Below, one piece after another: positions 7,070-15,414 of a stretch of 25,162 bases of DNA. A program made the position numbers and the translations under genes. This DNA comes from WVWW01 sp041568335 (GTDB taxonomy: Bacteria; Acidobacteriota; Polarisedimenticolia; Polarisedimenticolales; Polarisedimenticolaceae): the NCBI GenBank assembly GCA_041568335.1, contig JBFFZZ010000011.1:1-25162 (forward strand). Direction: 5' to 3'. Within the stretch, counting starts at the first letter, position 1; the number at the start of each line of letters is the position of its first letter. A model generated the notes under the pieces. That model had not been told where the DNA came from, searched no databases, and saw only the letters and a list, made by a program, of their open reading frames with translations.

Positions 7070-8742
7070 TCCCGCGTCAGCTTGCGGTACTTGATGCGCT
7101 TGGGCACCTCGGAGCCGGCGCCAAGGCGTTTCTTCCGATCCGCCTCGTAATCCTCGAAGTTGCCCTGGAACCAGACCACCCGGCTGTCGCCCTCGAAGGC
7201 CAGCATGTGCGTCGCGATGCGGTCGAGGAACCAGCGGTCGTGGCTGATCACCACGGCGCAGCCGGCGAACTCCAGCAACGCGTCCTCCAGCGCACGCAGC
7301 GTGTCGACATCCAGATCGTTGGTCGGCTCGTCGAGCAGTAGCACGTTGGCCCCGCTCTTGAGCACCCGAGCGAGATGCACGCGGTTGCGCTCGCCGCCGG
7401 AGAGCTTGCCGACGAGCTTCTGCTGATCGGCGCCCTTGAAGTTGAACGAGGAGACATACGCCCTCGAAGCCACGCTTCGTTTGCCCAGCTCGATCTGATC
7501 CCGGCCGTCCGAGATCGCCTGCCACACGCTGTCTTCCGGCTTGAGGTCGTCGCGGCTCTGGTCGACGTAGGCCAGCTCGACGGTCTCGCCGAGACGTAGC
7601 GTGCCCGAGTCCGGCTTTTCTTGCCCCGTGATCATGCGGAACAGGGTCGTGTTTCCGGCGCCGTTGGCGCCGATCACGCCGACGATCCCGCCGGGGGGCA
7701 GCTTGAACGACAGGTCGTCGATCAGCAGCCTGTCGCCGTAGCCCTTCGACAGGCCGTCGGCCTCGATCACCACGTCGCCCAACCGCGGACCGGCCGGGAT
7801 CGTGATGCGATCGATCTCGCTGCGCTGCTCCTCGTCGCGGCGCAACAGCTCGTCGTAGGCCTTGAGCCGCGCCTTCGACTTGGCCTGGCGCGCGCGCGGC
7901 GTCATGCGCACCCACTCCAGCTCGCGCTGGATCGTGCGCGCGCGCGCAGCCGAGGCTTTTTCTTCCTGGGCCAGACGGTTTTGCTTCTGCTCGAGCCACG
8001 AGGAGTAGTTGCCCTGCCACGGGATCCCCTCCCCACGGTCCAGCTCGAGGATCCAGCCGGCGACGTTGTCGAGGAAATAGCGATCGTGCGTGATGGCCAC
8101 GACGGTACCGGGGTACTCGTGCAGGTGGTGCTCGAGCCAGGCGACCGTCTCGGCGTCGAGGTGGTTCGTCGGCTCGTCAAGCAGCAGCAGGTCGGGCCGC
8201 TGGAGCAACAGACGACAGAGGGCGACGCGGCGGCGCTCGCCGCCCGACAGGTGGTCGATCGCCGAATCGCCGGGCGGGCAGCGCAACGCCTCCATCGCCA
8301 GATCGAGCCGGCTCTCCAGCTCCCAGCCGCCGCAGGCGTCGATCGCGTCCTGCAGCTTGGCTTGCTCGGCGAGCAGCTTTTCCATCTCGTCGGGTTCCAG
8401 CGGCTCGGCGAACCTGTCGCTGACCTCGTTGAACCGCCCCAGCAGGCGCATCGTCTCCCCGACCGCTTCCTGGACGTTTTGCAGGACCGTCTTGGCCGGG
8501 TCGAGCTGCGGTTCTTGCGGGAGGTAGCCGACCGTCGCCTTTTTGTCCGGGAAGGCCTCGCCTTCGAACTCGGTGTCCTCGCCGGCCATGATGCGAAGCA
8601 GGCTCGACTTTCCCGCACCGTTGAGACCCAGCACGCCGATCTTCGCACCGTGGAAGAAGGACAGCCAGATCCCCTTGAGGATCTCGCGCTTGGGGGGAAC
8701 GACCTTGCGCAGGTCCTTCATGGTGTAGATGAACTCGGGCAT
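7066..8742 (-). CDS. ettA: ABC-F family translational throttle protein EttA
   Basis: The start is ATG 8742 (MPEFIYTMKDLRKVVPPKRE, matching the EttA family opening); a TTG at 8760 would add six unrelated residues. The 558-residue protein has two ABC domains and no membrane segments. Domain 1 has Walker A GLNGAGKSS with Lys45, signature LSGGERRRVALCRLLLQ and Walker B LLLLDEPTNHLD. Domain 2 has signature LSGGERNRVHLARVLKSG and VLLLDEPTNDLD. The family binds the ribosomal E site and gates the first elongation step according to the ADP/ATP ratio. Odd point: the second Walker A reads GANGAGNTT, with Asn364 in place of the nearly invariant Lys (AAC codon at 7651-7653). Both catalytic Glu residues remain. 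It stands alone between a terminator and a convergent gene. Confidence 0.93.
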   Translation of the reverse strand: MPEFIYTMKDLRKVVPPKREILKGIWLSFFHGAKIGVLGLNGAGKSSLLRIMAGEDTEFEGEAFPDKKATVGYLPQEPQLDPAKTVLQNVQEAVGETMRLLGRFNEVSDRFAEPLEPDEMEKLLAEQAKLQDAIDACGGWELESRLDLAMEALRCPPGDSAIDHLSGGERRRVALCRLLLQRPDLLLLDEPTNHLDAETVAWLEHHLHEYPGTVVAITHDRYFLDNVAGWILELDRGEGIPWQGNYSSWLEQKQNRLAQEEKASAARARTIQRELEWVRMTPRARQAKSKARLKAYDELLRRDEEQRSEIDRITIPAGPRLGDVVIEADGLSKGYGDRLLIDDLSFKLPPGGIVGVIGANGAGNTTLFRMITGQEKPDSGTLRLGETVELAYVDQSRDDLKPEDSVWQAISDGRDQIELGKRSVASRAYVSSFNFKGADQQKLVGKLSGGERNRVHLARVLKSGANVLLLDEPTNDLDVDTLRALEDALLEFAGCAVVISHDRWFLDRIATHMLAFEGDSRVVWFQGNFEDYEADRKKRLGAGSEVPKRIKYRKLTRD

Positions 8743-8758
8743 GGCGCGCGAGTTTAGC

Positions 8759-8788
8759 AAAAAAAAGGCCCGGCATCGCTGCCGGGCC
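8759..8788 (-). terminator. Rho-independent terminator of the Asp-box protein gene
   Basis: On the minus strand a GGCCCGGCA / TGCCGGGCC stem (9 bp, arms at 8780-8788 and 8767-8775) with a 4-nt loop is followed by eight T residues (8759-8766). It lies 21 nt after the stop of the 1031-aa Asp-box protein and just before the EttA start, so it separates the two transcripts. This is the clearest intrinsic terminator in the window. Confidence 0.92.
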
Positions 8789-8809
8789 TGAACAAGTTCG
8801 TGATTCGAA

Positions 8810-11800
8810 TCAACGCCGCCGCTCCTCCTCCCACTGCTCGAGCGACTTCTCGACCAGCGGGTCGAGCTTCTTGCGACCGAGCTGAGCGTTCAGCCCCTCG
8901 AGGTGCGTGGTGAGAACGGACGCAAAGCGGCTCTCCCCTTCCGCAACCTCGCCCTCGAGCACGTCGGCGTAGTCGAGGTGCGACTGCGAGGGCTTGCCCT
9001 CGTATCCGTTGATCGAGCCGTACAGCGCGGTCAGCTTCTCGCGCAGCTGCTCTTCGCCGGCGATGAAGCCGCCCTTGCGGGTCGCGACGAGCTTCTTGCG
9101 CTCGGACTCGAGCGCCGCGACGAATTCGTCGAGCTTCGGGCCGAGCTTGTCGCGCTCCCCGAGCCCTTCGCGACGTGCGCGTGCCTGGTCCTGCAGATCG
9201 ATCAGGCGATCGACGAGGAAGGTCAGCCGCTCGACCATGGCGTAAAGCCGCGCCGCCGCCGCGTCCTGCTCGGCCATCTCCGCGGCGGTGTACCCGGCGC
9301 GCGGGTCCGGAACGACCTCCAGCGGCATCTCGTAGGTCTCCTTGCCGCGGATCAGCTTGACCGTGTAGGTCCCCGCCGGCACCTGCGGCCCGAGGAACGA
9401 GAAGAACTGCGGGACGAGACTCGCCGCCGGTGGGACCTTGGGGGCCCGGCCGCGCATCGACCAGGTGACCCGGTTGACCCCACGGCGCTTGTTCGTCGGT
9501 AGTGTCGTGATCCATTCACCCTGCGGGTCGTAGATCTCGATCTTGAGATCGCCGAACATGTGGCGTTTCTTGAGGTAGTAGGCGATCGAAGCGCCCTGCG
9601 GCCGGCCCGGCCCGACGAACTCGTTGTCGCCGTTGAATGTCTGCAACCCGGCCGGGATGACCATCGTCTGGGGTCGGCTCGGGAGCAACGCTCCGTTGGC
9701 CTCCATCGTTTCGGCCGACAGGAACCGCAACGGCGTGATGTCGTCGATGATCTGGATCCCGCGTCCGTGCGTCGCCAGGATCACGTCGTGCTCGCGCGGG
9801 TGGATCTGGATCTCGCGGATCCCGACGCGTGGCAAATTGCCCTTGAAACGCGCCCACGTCTCGCCCCCGTCGACGGAGACGAACAGACCGAACTCGGTTC
9901 CGAGGAACAGCAGGTTCGGGCTGACCAGGTCCTGGCGGATGGCCAGGGCGTAGCCGTCGATGTCCTCCGTGACCAGCGACGTCCAGCTCGCCCCGTAGTC
10001 GGTCGTGCGATAGACGTAGGGGGTGCGATCACCCGTGCGATGGCCGTCGAAGACCGCATACGCCGTGCCCGCCGCGTGCCGCGAGGGATCGATCCCCGTG
10101 ACCCAGGTGTTCGCCGGCAGATCCGGGATGTTGCCGGTGACGTTCGTCCAGCTGGCGCCGCCGTCGCGCGTGAGCTGGACGTTCCCGTCGTCGGTGCCGA
10201 CCCAGATCACGTTCTCGTTGCCGGGTTCCTCGGCGATGCGGTAGATCGAACAGTGATTTTCGGCCGTCGAGTTGTCGATCGTCAGGCCACCGGATTCGCC
10301 CTGGCGCTGCTTTTCCGGATCGTTGGTGGTCAGGTCCGGGGAGATCTTCTCCCAGGAATCCCCTCGATCGCGTGACCGGAACACGAACTGCCCGCCGATG
10401 TAGATCGTGTCGTCACGGTTGGGGCTGACGTGCATCCCCGCGTTCCAGTTGAAGCGGTACTTCGGATCGCCCTTCCGCTCGAGCGGCTGGATGTCCTTGA
10501 CCTCGCCGGTGGATTTGCGCATCCGCTGCATGCGGCCGCCCTGCCACTCGATGTAGACGATGTCGGAGTCCGCGCGATCGACATAGGCGTGGAAACCGTC
10601 GCCGGAGCCGATGTTGTCCCAGTGCTTGTTCAGCACACCGCCGTTGGCGCTCGACGGTCCGTACCAGGTGCCGTTGTCCTGCAGGCCCCCGTACACGTTG
10701 TACGGTTGTTCCATGTCGAAGCTGACCTGGTAGAACTGCGAGACGGGAATCGAGTTGCGGAACGTCCAGCGACGCCCTCGGTCGTTGGACTCGTAGAGCC
10801 CGCCGTCGGTGCCCAGCAACAGATGCCGGGAGTTGCGCGGATCGACCCACAGGGCGTGGTGATCGGAGTGGGTCGAGTTGGCGATCGTGGTGAAGATCTC
10901 CCCGCCGTCGGTCGTCAATGCCGTGGTCGTGCCCGGCTTGTAGACGCGGTTGTGATCCTTCGGATCGACGACGATCAAGGAGAAATAGAAGGGCCGGCCT
11001 TCAACCGCCGAGGAGTGCGTCTTGCGCTCCCAGGTCTTGCCCAGATCCCGGGAGCGGAAGAAACCGGTGTCCTCCGCCTCGACCGTCGCGTAGACCACGC
11101 TGGGGCGCGACGGGGCGACGGCCACGGCGATGCGGCCGAGCTCGCCCTCCGGCAACCCGGTCGTCACGCGATCCCAGGTCTCTCCACCGTCGTCCGAGCG
11201 GTACAGCCCGCTACCCGGCCCACCCGACGTGAAGTGCCACGGCTCGCGCCGGAACTGCCACATCCCGGCGTACATGTGATCGGGTTCCTGGGCGTCCATC
11301 GCGAGATCGCTGCAGCCCGTGTCGGCGTCGACCTGGAGGATCGGCTCCCAGGTCGCACCGCCGTCGGTCGTCTTGTAGACGCCGCGCTCCTCGTTGGCGT
11401 CCCATAGGTGACCGGTCGCGCAGACGTAGACCGTGTCGCTCTCCTCGGGATGAACCAGGATCTTGACGATCCGCTCGGAGTCCTCGAGCCCCAGCTTCTT
11501 CCAGGTCTCGCCGCCGTCGGTCGTCTTGTAAACGCCCTCGCCGATCGACACGCTGTTGCGCGTCCAGGCTTCGCCCGTGCCGACCCAGACGGTCTCGGGA
11601 TCGTTCGGGTCGATCGTCACCGCACCGATGGACATCGTGTGCTTGTCGAAGATCGGTTCGAACGTCGTCGCCCCGTCTTCCGACTTCCACACCCCGCCGG
11701 TGGCCGTGCCGATGTAAATGGTCAGCGTGTCGTCGATCCAGACGGCGTCCATCGCCGCGATACGGCCGCCCATGACCGCGGGTCCGATGGAACGCGCCTC

Positions 11801-11905
11801 CAGACCACCGAAGGTGTTGGAATCGATCTTGACCGCGGCGTGCGCCGGCGCACACACGGCGGCCAGCGCGAGCGCGAAGCTCGCGCAGGCTCTGCGCTGG
11901 CGCAT
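8810..11905 (-). CDS. Large exported Asp-box beta-propeller protein (VPS10/sortilin-like, BNR repeats)
   Basis: A 1031-residue protein with a Sec signal peptide ending A-H-A at about 23. About eleven Asp-box motifs (S/T-x-D-x-G-x-x-W) are visible, for example KSEDGATTF, KTTDGGETW, RSDDGGETW, RSRDLGKTW, LTRDGGASW, RTTDYGASW and VSVDGGETW, spread over about residues 70-690. This is the layout of VPS10/sortilin-like or sialidase-like propellers of the type often named glycosyl hydrolase in Bacteroidota and Acidobacteriota. No sialidase Arg triad or Tyr nucleophile could be assigned, so enzymatic function is uncertain. Residues about 740-860 look like a beta-sandwich with a Thr-Tyr-Thr-Val-Lys turn, and 870-1031 are charged and helical. 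The gene follows the LolA-like gene by 3 nt and ends at a strong terminator. Confidence 0.88.
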   Translation of the reverse strand: MRQRRACASFALALAAVCAPAHAAVKIDSNTFGGLEARSIGPAVMGGRIAAMDAVWIDDTLTIYIGTATGGVWKSEDGATTFEPIFDKHTMSIGAVTIDPNDPETVWVGTGEAWTRNSVSIGEGVYKTTDGGETWKKLGLEDSERIVKILVHPEESDTVYVCATGHLWDANEERGVYKTTDGGATWEPILQVDADTGCSDLAMDAQEPDHMYAGMWQFRREPWHFTSGGPGSGLYRSDDGGETWDRVTTGLPEGELGRIAVAVAPSRPSVVYATVEAEDTGFFRSRDLGKTWERKTHSSAVEGRPFYFSLIVVDPKDHNRVYKPGTTTALTTDGGEIFTTIANSTHSDHHALWVDPRNSRHLLLGTDGGLYESNDRGRRWTFRNSIPVSQFYQVSFDMEQPYNVYGGLQDNGTWYGPSSANGGVLNKHWDNIGSGDGFHAYVDRADSDIVYIEWQGGRMQRMRKSTGEVKDIQPLERKGDPKYRFNWNAGMHVSPNRDDTIYIGGQFVFRSRDRGDSWEKISPDLTTNDPEKQRQGESGGLTIDNSTAENHCSIYRIAEEPGNENVIWVGTDDGNVQLTRDGGASWTNVTGNIPDLPANTWVTGIDPSRHAAGTAYAVFDGHRTGDRTPYVYRTTDYGASWTSLVTEDIDGYALAIRQDLVSPNLLFLGTEFGLFVSVDGGETWARFKGNLPRVGIREIQIHPREHDVILATHGRGIQIIDDITPLRFLSAETMEANGALLPSRPQTMVIPAGLQTFNGDNEFVGPGRPQGASIAYYLKKRHMFGDLKIEIYDPQGEWITTLPTNKRRGVNRVTWSMRGRAPKVPPAASLVPQFFSFLGPQVPAGTYTVKLIRGKETYEMPLEVVPDPRAGYTAAEMAEQDAAAARLYAMVERLTFLVDRLIDLQDQARARREGLGERDKLGPKLDEFVAALESERKKLVATRKGGFIAGEEQLREKLTALYGSINGYEGKPSQSHLDYADVLEGEVAEGESRFASVLTTHLEGLNAQLGRKKLDPLVEKSLEQWEEERRR

Positions 11906-11908
11906 GGT

Positions 11909-12673
11909 CTACTCGCCGTCCTTTGCGGCCGGCTCGGCCTTTTTCTCGGCGGGCATCGTGAAGCGGTCGTCCGTCAGATCGACGTTGGCCTCGATCTTCT
12001 CGAAGGTGATCGACATGCCCCCCGGGGCGCCCGCGGCCGCCTGGGAGATCGAGTGCGCCATCATCACGCCCGCGACTTCCTTGTAGTCGCCGTAGGTGAC
12101 TTCGACCTCGACCTCCATGCCCTGCATGTTGGCCGTCGACTTCGTCTTCATCTCGAGACAGGATTCCGCCTCGAGGTACATGGTCGACTCGCGGCCGTTC
12201 TTGTGGACGACCTTGAGCTTGTGCGCATCGGTGCCGTCCACCTCTTCGGTGCCGAGGTACTCGACCTCGTGGCCCTTCTTCTTCCAGTCGACGAGCGGAC
12301 CGTCGATGTCGGCCTGATCGATGATGTTCTCGAGCTCCTCCTCGTTCAACTTTTCGGGCTCGCTCGAGCCGGTGAACGGCATGATCTGCCAGCCGGTCTC
12401 ACCGTCGTAGGCCTGCACACCCGTCATGCCCTGGAAAACGAACTCCATGCGCATCGAATTCGGTCGCTTGGCTTCGATGGTGATCGGCGCTTCCATGCCC
12501 GGTCCCATCGCCATGCGGCCTTCGATACGCATCGTCTCGATCGCCTTGAGCGCTTTCATCCCACCGCGCGACTCGATGTTCGTCGCGATGATCTCGTCTA
12601 GCGTTGCCTCGGCGGCGGCGGGGAGCGCGACCGCGAGCAGCAACGCGGAAAGGGTCAACGTCTTGCGAATCAT
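11909..12673 (-). CDS. Exported LolA-like (outer-membrane lipoprotein-sorting-type) protein
   Basis: A 254-residue protein with a signal peptide to about residue 22 (MIRKTLTLSALLLAVALPAAA), preceded by AGGAGG 7 nt before ATG 12673. The mature start ATLDEIIATNIESRGGMKAL, followed by I-x-T-M-R-I-E-G, is the pattern of LolA/LolB-fold proteins: long antiparallel strands such as S-M-R-M-E-F-V-F-Q-G and V-Q-A-Y-D-G-E-T-G-W. The sequence is Met-rich, and the C-terminus (A-E-K-K-A-E-P-A-A-K-D-G-E) is charged and probably disordered. Whether it carries lipoproteins or lipids is unknown: true LolA is smaller, and this belongs to the broader family. It is co-transcribed with the Asp-box protein (3-nt gap), which suggests a functional pair. 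It shares its N-terminal motif with the protein at 22288-23469. Confidence 0.82.
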   Translation of the reverse strand: MIRKTLTLSALLLAVALPAAAEATLDEIIATNIESRGGMKALKAIETMRIEGRMAMGPGMEAPITIEAKRPNSMRMEFVFQGMTGVQAYDGETGWQIMPFTGSSEPEKLNEEELENIIDQADIDGPLVDWKKKGHEVEYLGTEEVDGTDAHKLKVVHKNGRESTMYLEAESCLEMKTKSTANMQGMEVEVEVTYGDYKEVAGVMMAHSISQAAAGAPGGMSITFEKIEANVDLTDDRFTMPAEKKAEPAAKDGE

Positions 12674-12798
12674 GGAAAACCTCCTGGATTGGGTAGACCT
12701 CCACTCTAGCGGATGGATCCCTGCCCGTCTTTACGTGCCGGGTGAACGGGTGGTTTCAGGCCCTGACCGGGCCTCCCGGGACGGTGAAGTGCGGTTTT

Positions 12799-13596
12799 CT
12801 ATCGTTTTCTGCGATGCAGCACCACCGGGGCGTGCGGTCGGCGGCGCTCGAACCAGTTCTGGTAGAGGTCCACGCTGAACATCAGCGTCAGGATGAAGAT
12901 CACGATCCACTGGGGGATATAGGGGAACTCGCTGCCGTTGACGACGAGGTGGGCGACATGGCCGCCCTCGAGGAACAGCACGAATCCGATCAGCAGCAGC
13001 ACGAACAGACCCAGGATCTCGAAGTCCGGGTTTCTTGCCATGAAGCCGGCGATCGGCTTGGCCCAGATCAGCATCAGGGCCACCGACAACAGGACCGAAC
13101 CGACCATCACGGCAAAGATGTCGGTCATCCCGACGACGGTGAGGATCGAGTCCACCGAGAACAGCAGGTTCATCGCGACGATGACGAAGACGACCTGGCC
13201 GAATCGGTCGGCCTGTTGCATCTCCTGTTCCACGCCGACCGATTTGTGGCGCAGCTCCTTGATCCCCTTCCAGATCAGCACGAAACCCCCGATCATCAAC
13301 AGCAACGACTTACCGTTGACCTCGCCGGACATTCGCAGCCCCAGCAGCGACCGATCGAACGCCCACAGGGTCTCGGTCGCGTAGCGCAGGATCGTGCTGA
13401 CCAGGAACAACAGCAGGATGCGGAACAACATCGCTAGAATGAGGCCGATCTGGACGGCGCGATGACGCTTGTCCGGAGGGAGCTTGTTGGCGATGATCGT
13501 GATGATGATCAGGTTATCCGCACCGAGCGCGATCTGCACCAGGCTCACCGAGAAAAGTGCGATCCAGAAATGGGGCGCCGTCAACAGCTCAAGCAT
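12799..13596 (-). CDS. TerC family integral membrane protein
   Basis: A 265-residue polytopic membrane protein with about seven hydrophobic segments. It carries the family's two acidic motifs inside membrane helices: G25-A26-D27-N28 in the first helix and S147-V148-D149-S150 near residue 150. It has the opening MLELLTAPHFWIALFSVSLV and a central charged loop at about 115-132. TerC-family proteins are linked to metal export, particularly manganese in several bacteria, and to tellurite resistance in the founding member. The substrate here cannot be told from sequence. GGGAGGAACGACCG precedes ATG 13596. It is divergent from the YbaK gene across only 28 nt, so their promoters must be very close or overlap. 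No other ter genes are present, which points to a metal-homeostasis role rather than a tellurite operon. Confidence 0.92.
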   Translation of the reverse strand: MLELLTAPHFWIALFSVSLVQIALGADNLIIITIIANKLPPDKRHRAVQIGLILAMLFRILLLFLVSTILRYATETLWAFDRSLLGLRMSGEVNGKSLLLMIGGFVLIWKGIKELRHKSVGVEQEMQQADRFGQVVFVIVAMNLLFSVDSILTVVGMTDIFAVMVGSVLLSVALMLIWAKPIAGFMARNPDFEILGLFVLLLIGFVLFLEGGHVAHLVVNGSEFPYIPQWIVIFILTLMFSVDLYQNWFERRRPHAPVVLHRRKR

Positions 13597-13624
13597 CGGT
13601 CGTTCCTCCCGGGCGGCATCTTAA

Positions 13625-14098
13625 ATGAATTCCGACGTCCTGGAGTCGATCCGCGCCTTCCTGCGCGACCACGAGGTCGCCTTCGAGGAGCTGAGCCACC
13701 CGCCGACCTACACGTCCGAGGAGGCCGCGGCGGCGCGCGGCGAACCGCTGGAGATCGGCGGCAAGGCGATCGTGGCCAAGGTCGGGAAGGAGTTCGGCGT
13801 GTTCGTGCTCTCCGCAGCGAGACGGCTGAGCTCGCGGGCGATCTGCAAGCACCTGGGTGAGACGCGGTTCCGCTTCGCCACGCGGGAGGAGCTCCACGCG
13901 ATGACCGGCCTGACGCCGGGATGCGTGCCCCCGTTCGGCGAACCGCTGCTTCCGCTCCCCCTGTACCTCGACCGCTCGATCCTCGACAACGAGCGGATCG
14001 CGTTCAACGCCGGCTCGCACTCGGTCTCGATGATCCTCGACCGTGAAGCCTACGTGAGCGCCGCGGCGCCGGCCGACATTTTCGATTTTTCGCGGTGA
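13625..14098 (+). CDS. YbaK/ProXp-type aminoacyl-tRNA deacylase
   Basis: A 157-residue soluble protein with the YbaK fold over nearly its whole length. The family pattern is visible as SEEAAAARG at 31-39, then GGKAIVAKV with Lys47 at the position of the catalytic lysine, VFVLSAARRLSSRAICKHLG, a R-F-A-T-R-E-E-L segment, and the TGLTPGCVPPFGEP loop at about 98-111. Members hydrolyse mischarged tRNA (Cys-, Ala- or Ser-tRNA depending on subtype). The P-P-F-G loop resembles the YbaK/ProX groups, but the subtype cannot be settled here. The start ATG 13625 has only a weak ribosome site. The gene ends two bases before the palindromic element at 14100 and is convergent with the PLP-enzyme gene. Confidence 0.85.
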   Translation: MNSDVLESIRAFLRDHEVAFEELSHPPTYTSEEAAAARGEPLEIGGKAIVAKVGKEFGVFVLSAARRLSSRAICKHLGETRFRFATREELHAMTGLTPGCVPPFGEPLLPLPLYLDRSILDNERIAFNAGSHSVSMILDREAYVSAAAPADIFDFSR

Positions 14099-14099
14099 T

Positions 14100-14184
14100 G
14101 GGATCAGGTCTTGAATCTTGCGTTTTTTGGATTCGCAACCCCAGGGAGATCAGATGGCGAACGCAGAATTCAAGACCTGACCCC
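14100..14184. repeat. Palindromic REP/MITE-like element between convergent genes
   Basis: Two imperfect inverted arms of 25 bp (14100-14124 and 14160-14184, 22 of 25 matching) flank a 35-nt centre. The core of each arm is TCAGGTCTTGAAT. A smaller TTCGC/GCGAA stem can form inside. Arm length and symmetry, with no coding capacity, fit a non-autonomous palindromic element. The core resembles TCAGGTC-type palindromes I associate with REP elements moved by RAYT/Y1 transposases, but that link is from memory. The right arm overlaps the end of the PLP-enzyme gene and supplies its last codons and its TGA. It could also act as a bidirectional transcription-end hairpin. Confidence 0.72.
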
Positions 14185-15405
14185 ACGGATGTCGGCGAGG
14201 ATCCCGAGGAGCTCGTCGATGTCGGCCTCGGTGTGGTCGGCGTTGAGCTGGAAGCGGATCGTCTCGTCGCCGCGCGGGACGACCGGGAACGTCAATCCGA
14301 CCGCCAGGACGCCGCGTTCGTAGAGACCGCGCACCCAGGCGCGGACCTTGTCCGTGTCCCGCACCAGCAGCGGCACGACCGGGTGCGGTCCCGGGATCGA
14401 CTCGAGCCCCAGTCGCGCGAGGCCTTCGCGAAACTGTTTCGTCCGTTCCCCGAGGTTCGCCAGGCGGCGGCGGCCCTCTTCCCCGTCCGCGATGCGCACG
14501 GCGGCGACCGCCGCGGCCGCGTCGGCCGCGCCGAGCGGGTTCGTGTAGATGTAGGTGTCCGCCTTTTGCCGGATCGCGTCGACGAGCTCTTCGCTGCCGG
14601 CGACGAATCCGCCGTTGACGCCGAACGCCTTGCCGAAGGTGCCGGTCATGATGTCGGCCCGGACACCGCAGTGCTCGTCGGTCCCCCGCCCCGTGGCGCC
14701 GTAGGCACCGATCCCGTGCGAGTCGTCCATCACGGTCGTCACGCCCTCGGCGAAGCGCTGGTGGTGCTCGCGGACGATGGCATCGATGCGATCGACCGGG
14801 GCGAAATCCCCGCGCATCGAGAAGATCCCGTCGAAGATCACGATCACACGGTCGATCCCGGCGGGGACCGCCTGCAGGCACTGCTCGAGATGCTCCATGT
14901 CGTTGTGCCGGAAGATCGCCCGCCGCTCGCGCGGCACGTTGGCGATGCGCATCGCACGGATGATGCAGTTGTGGTTCAGCGCGTCACCGATCCAGTAGGT
15001 CTGCTTGCTCGTGAGGGTCAACCCCACGCCCAGCGTCGCCGTGTAAGCCGAGTTGAAGATACGTGCCGCCGGGCGGTTCACGTAGGCGGCGATCACCTTC
15101 TCGAGCTCGTGGTGCGGGCCGAACGTGCCGTCGATGAAACGCACCGCACCGGGTCCGGCCCCGAAACGATGCGCCGCCGAATCGGCCGCCGCGATGACAT
15201 CGGGGTGCGTCGACAGCGACAGGTAGCTGTTGGAGTTCATGCGCAGGAACTCCATCTCGCTACCGGCCAGCTTGTAGCGCGGCCCACGCGCGCCCTGCGC
15301 GGGGACGTACTCGGTGATCACACGCTCCGGCGCCTTGGCGCGACCTTCGTGCTCGAGGGCGGCGATCTCGGAACGCAACACGGGGTTGAGTCGATCCAGA
15401 GGCAT
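14170..15405 (-). CDS. Kbl-like alpha-oxoamine synthase (2-amino-3-ketobutyrate CoA ligase family, PLP-dependent)
   Basis: A 411-residue fold-type I PLP enzyme. Family marks are AVRFIDGT near 88-94 (the Kbl-type variant of a segment that differs in BioF, ALAS and serine palmitoyltransferase), DALNHNCIIR at 141-150, DGIFSMRGD at 192-200, DDSHGIGAYG with Asp227/His230, TGTFGKAFG with the PLP-binding Lys259, and a C-terminal GLTFPVVPRGDETIRFQLNA. Kbl converts 2-amino-3-oxobutyrate and CoA to glycine and acetyl-CoA; related enzymes join acyl-CoA and an amino acid. No threonine dehydrogenase partner is present. The gene is instead 9 nt after a glycosyltransferase in a surface-polysaccharide operon, so a modifying role there is possible. 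The final residues GVRS and the stop come from the palindromic element. Confidence 0.8.
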   Translation of the reverse strand: MPLDRLNPVLRSEIAALEHEGRAKAPERVITEYVPAQGARGPRYKLAGSEMEFLRMNSNSYLSLSTHPDVIAAADSAAHRFGAGPGAVRFIDGTFGPHHELEKVIAAYVNRPAARIFNSAYTATLGVGLTLTSKQTYWIGDALNHNCIIRAMRIANVPRERRAIFRHNDMEHLEQCLQAVPAGIDRVIVIFDGIFSMRGDFAPVDRIDAIVREHHQRFAEGVTTVMDDSHGIGAYGATGRGTDEHCGVRADIMTGTFGKAFGVNGGFVAGSEELVDAIRQKADTYIYTNPLGAADAAAAVAAVRIADGEEGRRRLANLGERTKQFREGLARLGLESIPGPHPVVPLLVRDTDKVRAWVRGLYERGVLAVGLTFPVVPRGDETIRFQLNADHTEADIDELLGILADIRGVRS

Positions 15406-15414
15406 GGCCTCAGC

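Noticed and set aside
8810..11905. Assignment of the Asp-box protein as a sialidase
   Set aside because: Asp-boxes are structural. The sialidase Arg triad and nucleophilic Tyr could not be identified.
12758..12774. AGGCCC/GGGCCT inverted repeat downstream of the TerC gene
   Set aside because: The stem is only 6 bp with no T-tract on either strand; common by chance in this base composition.
12799..13596. Tellurite resistance operon
   Set aside because: Only a TerC-family membrane protein is present; no terA, terB, terD, terE or terZ genes are nearby.
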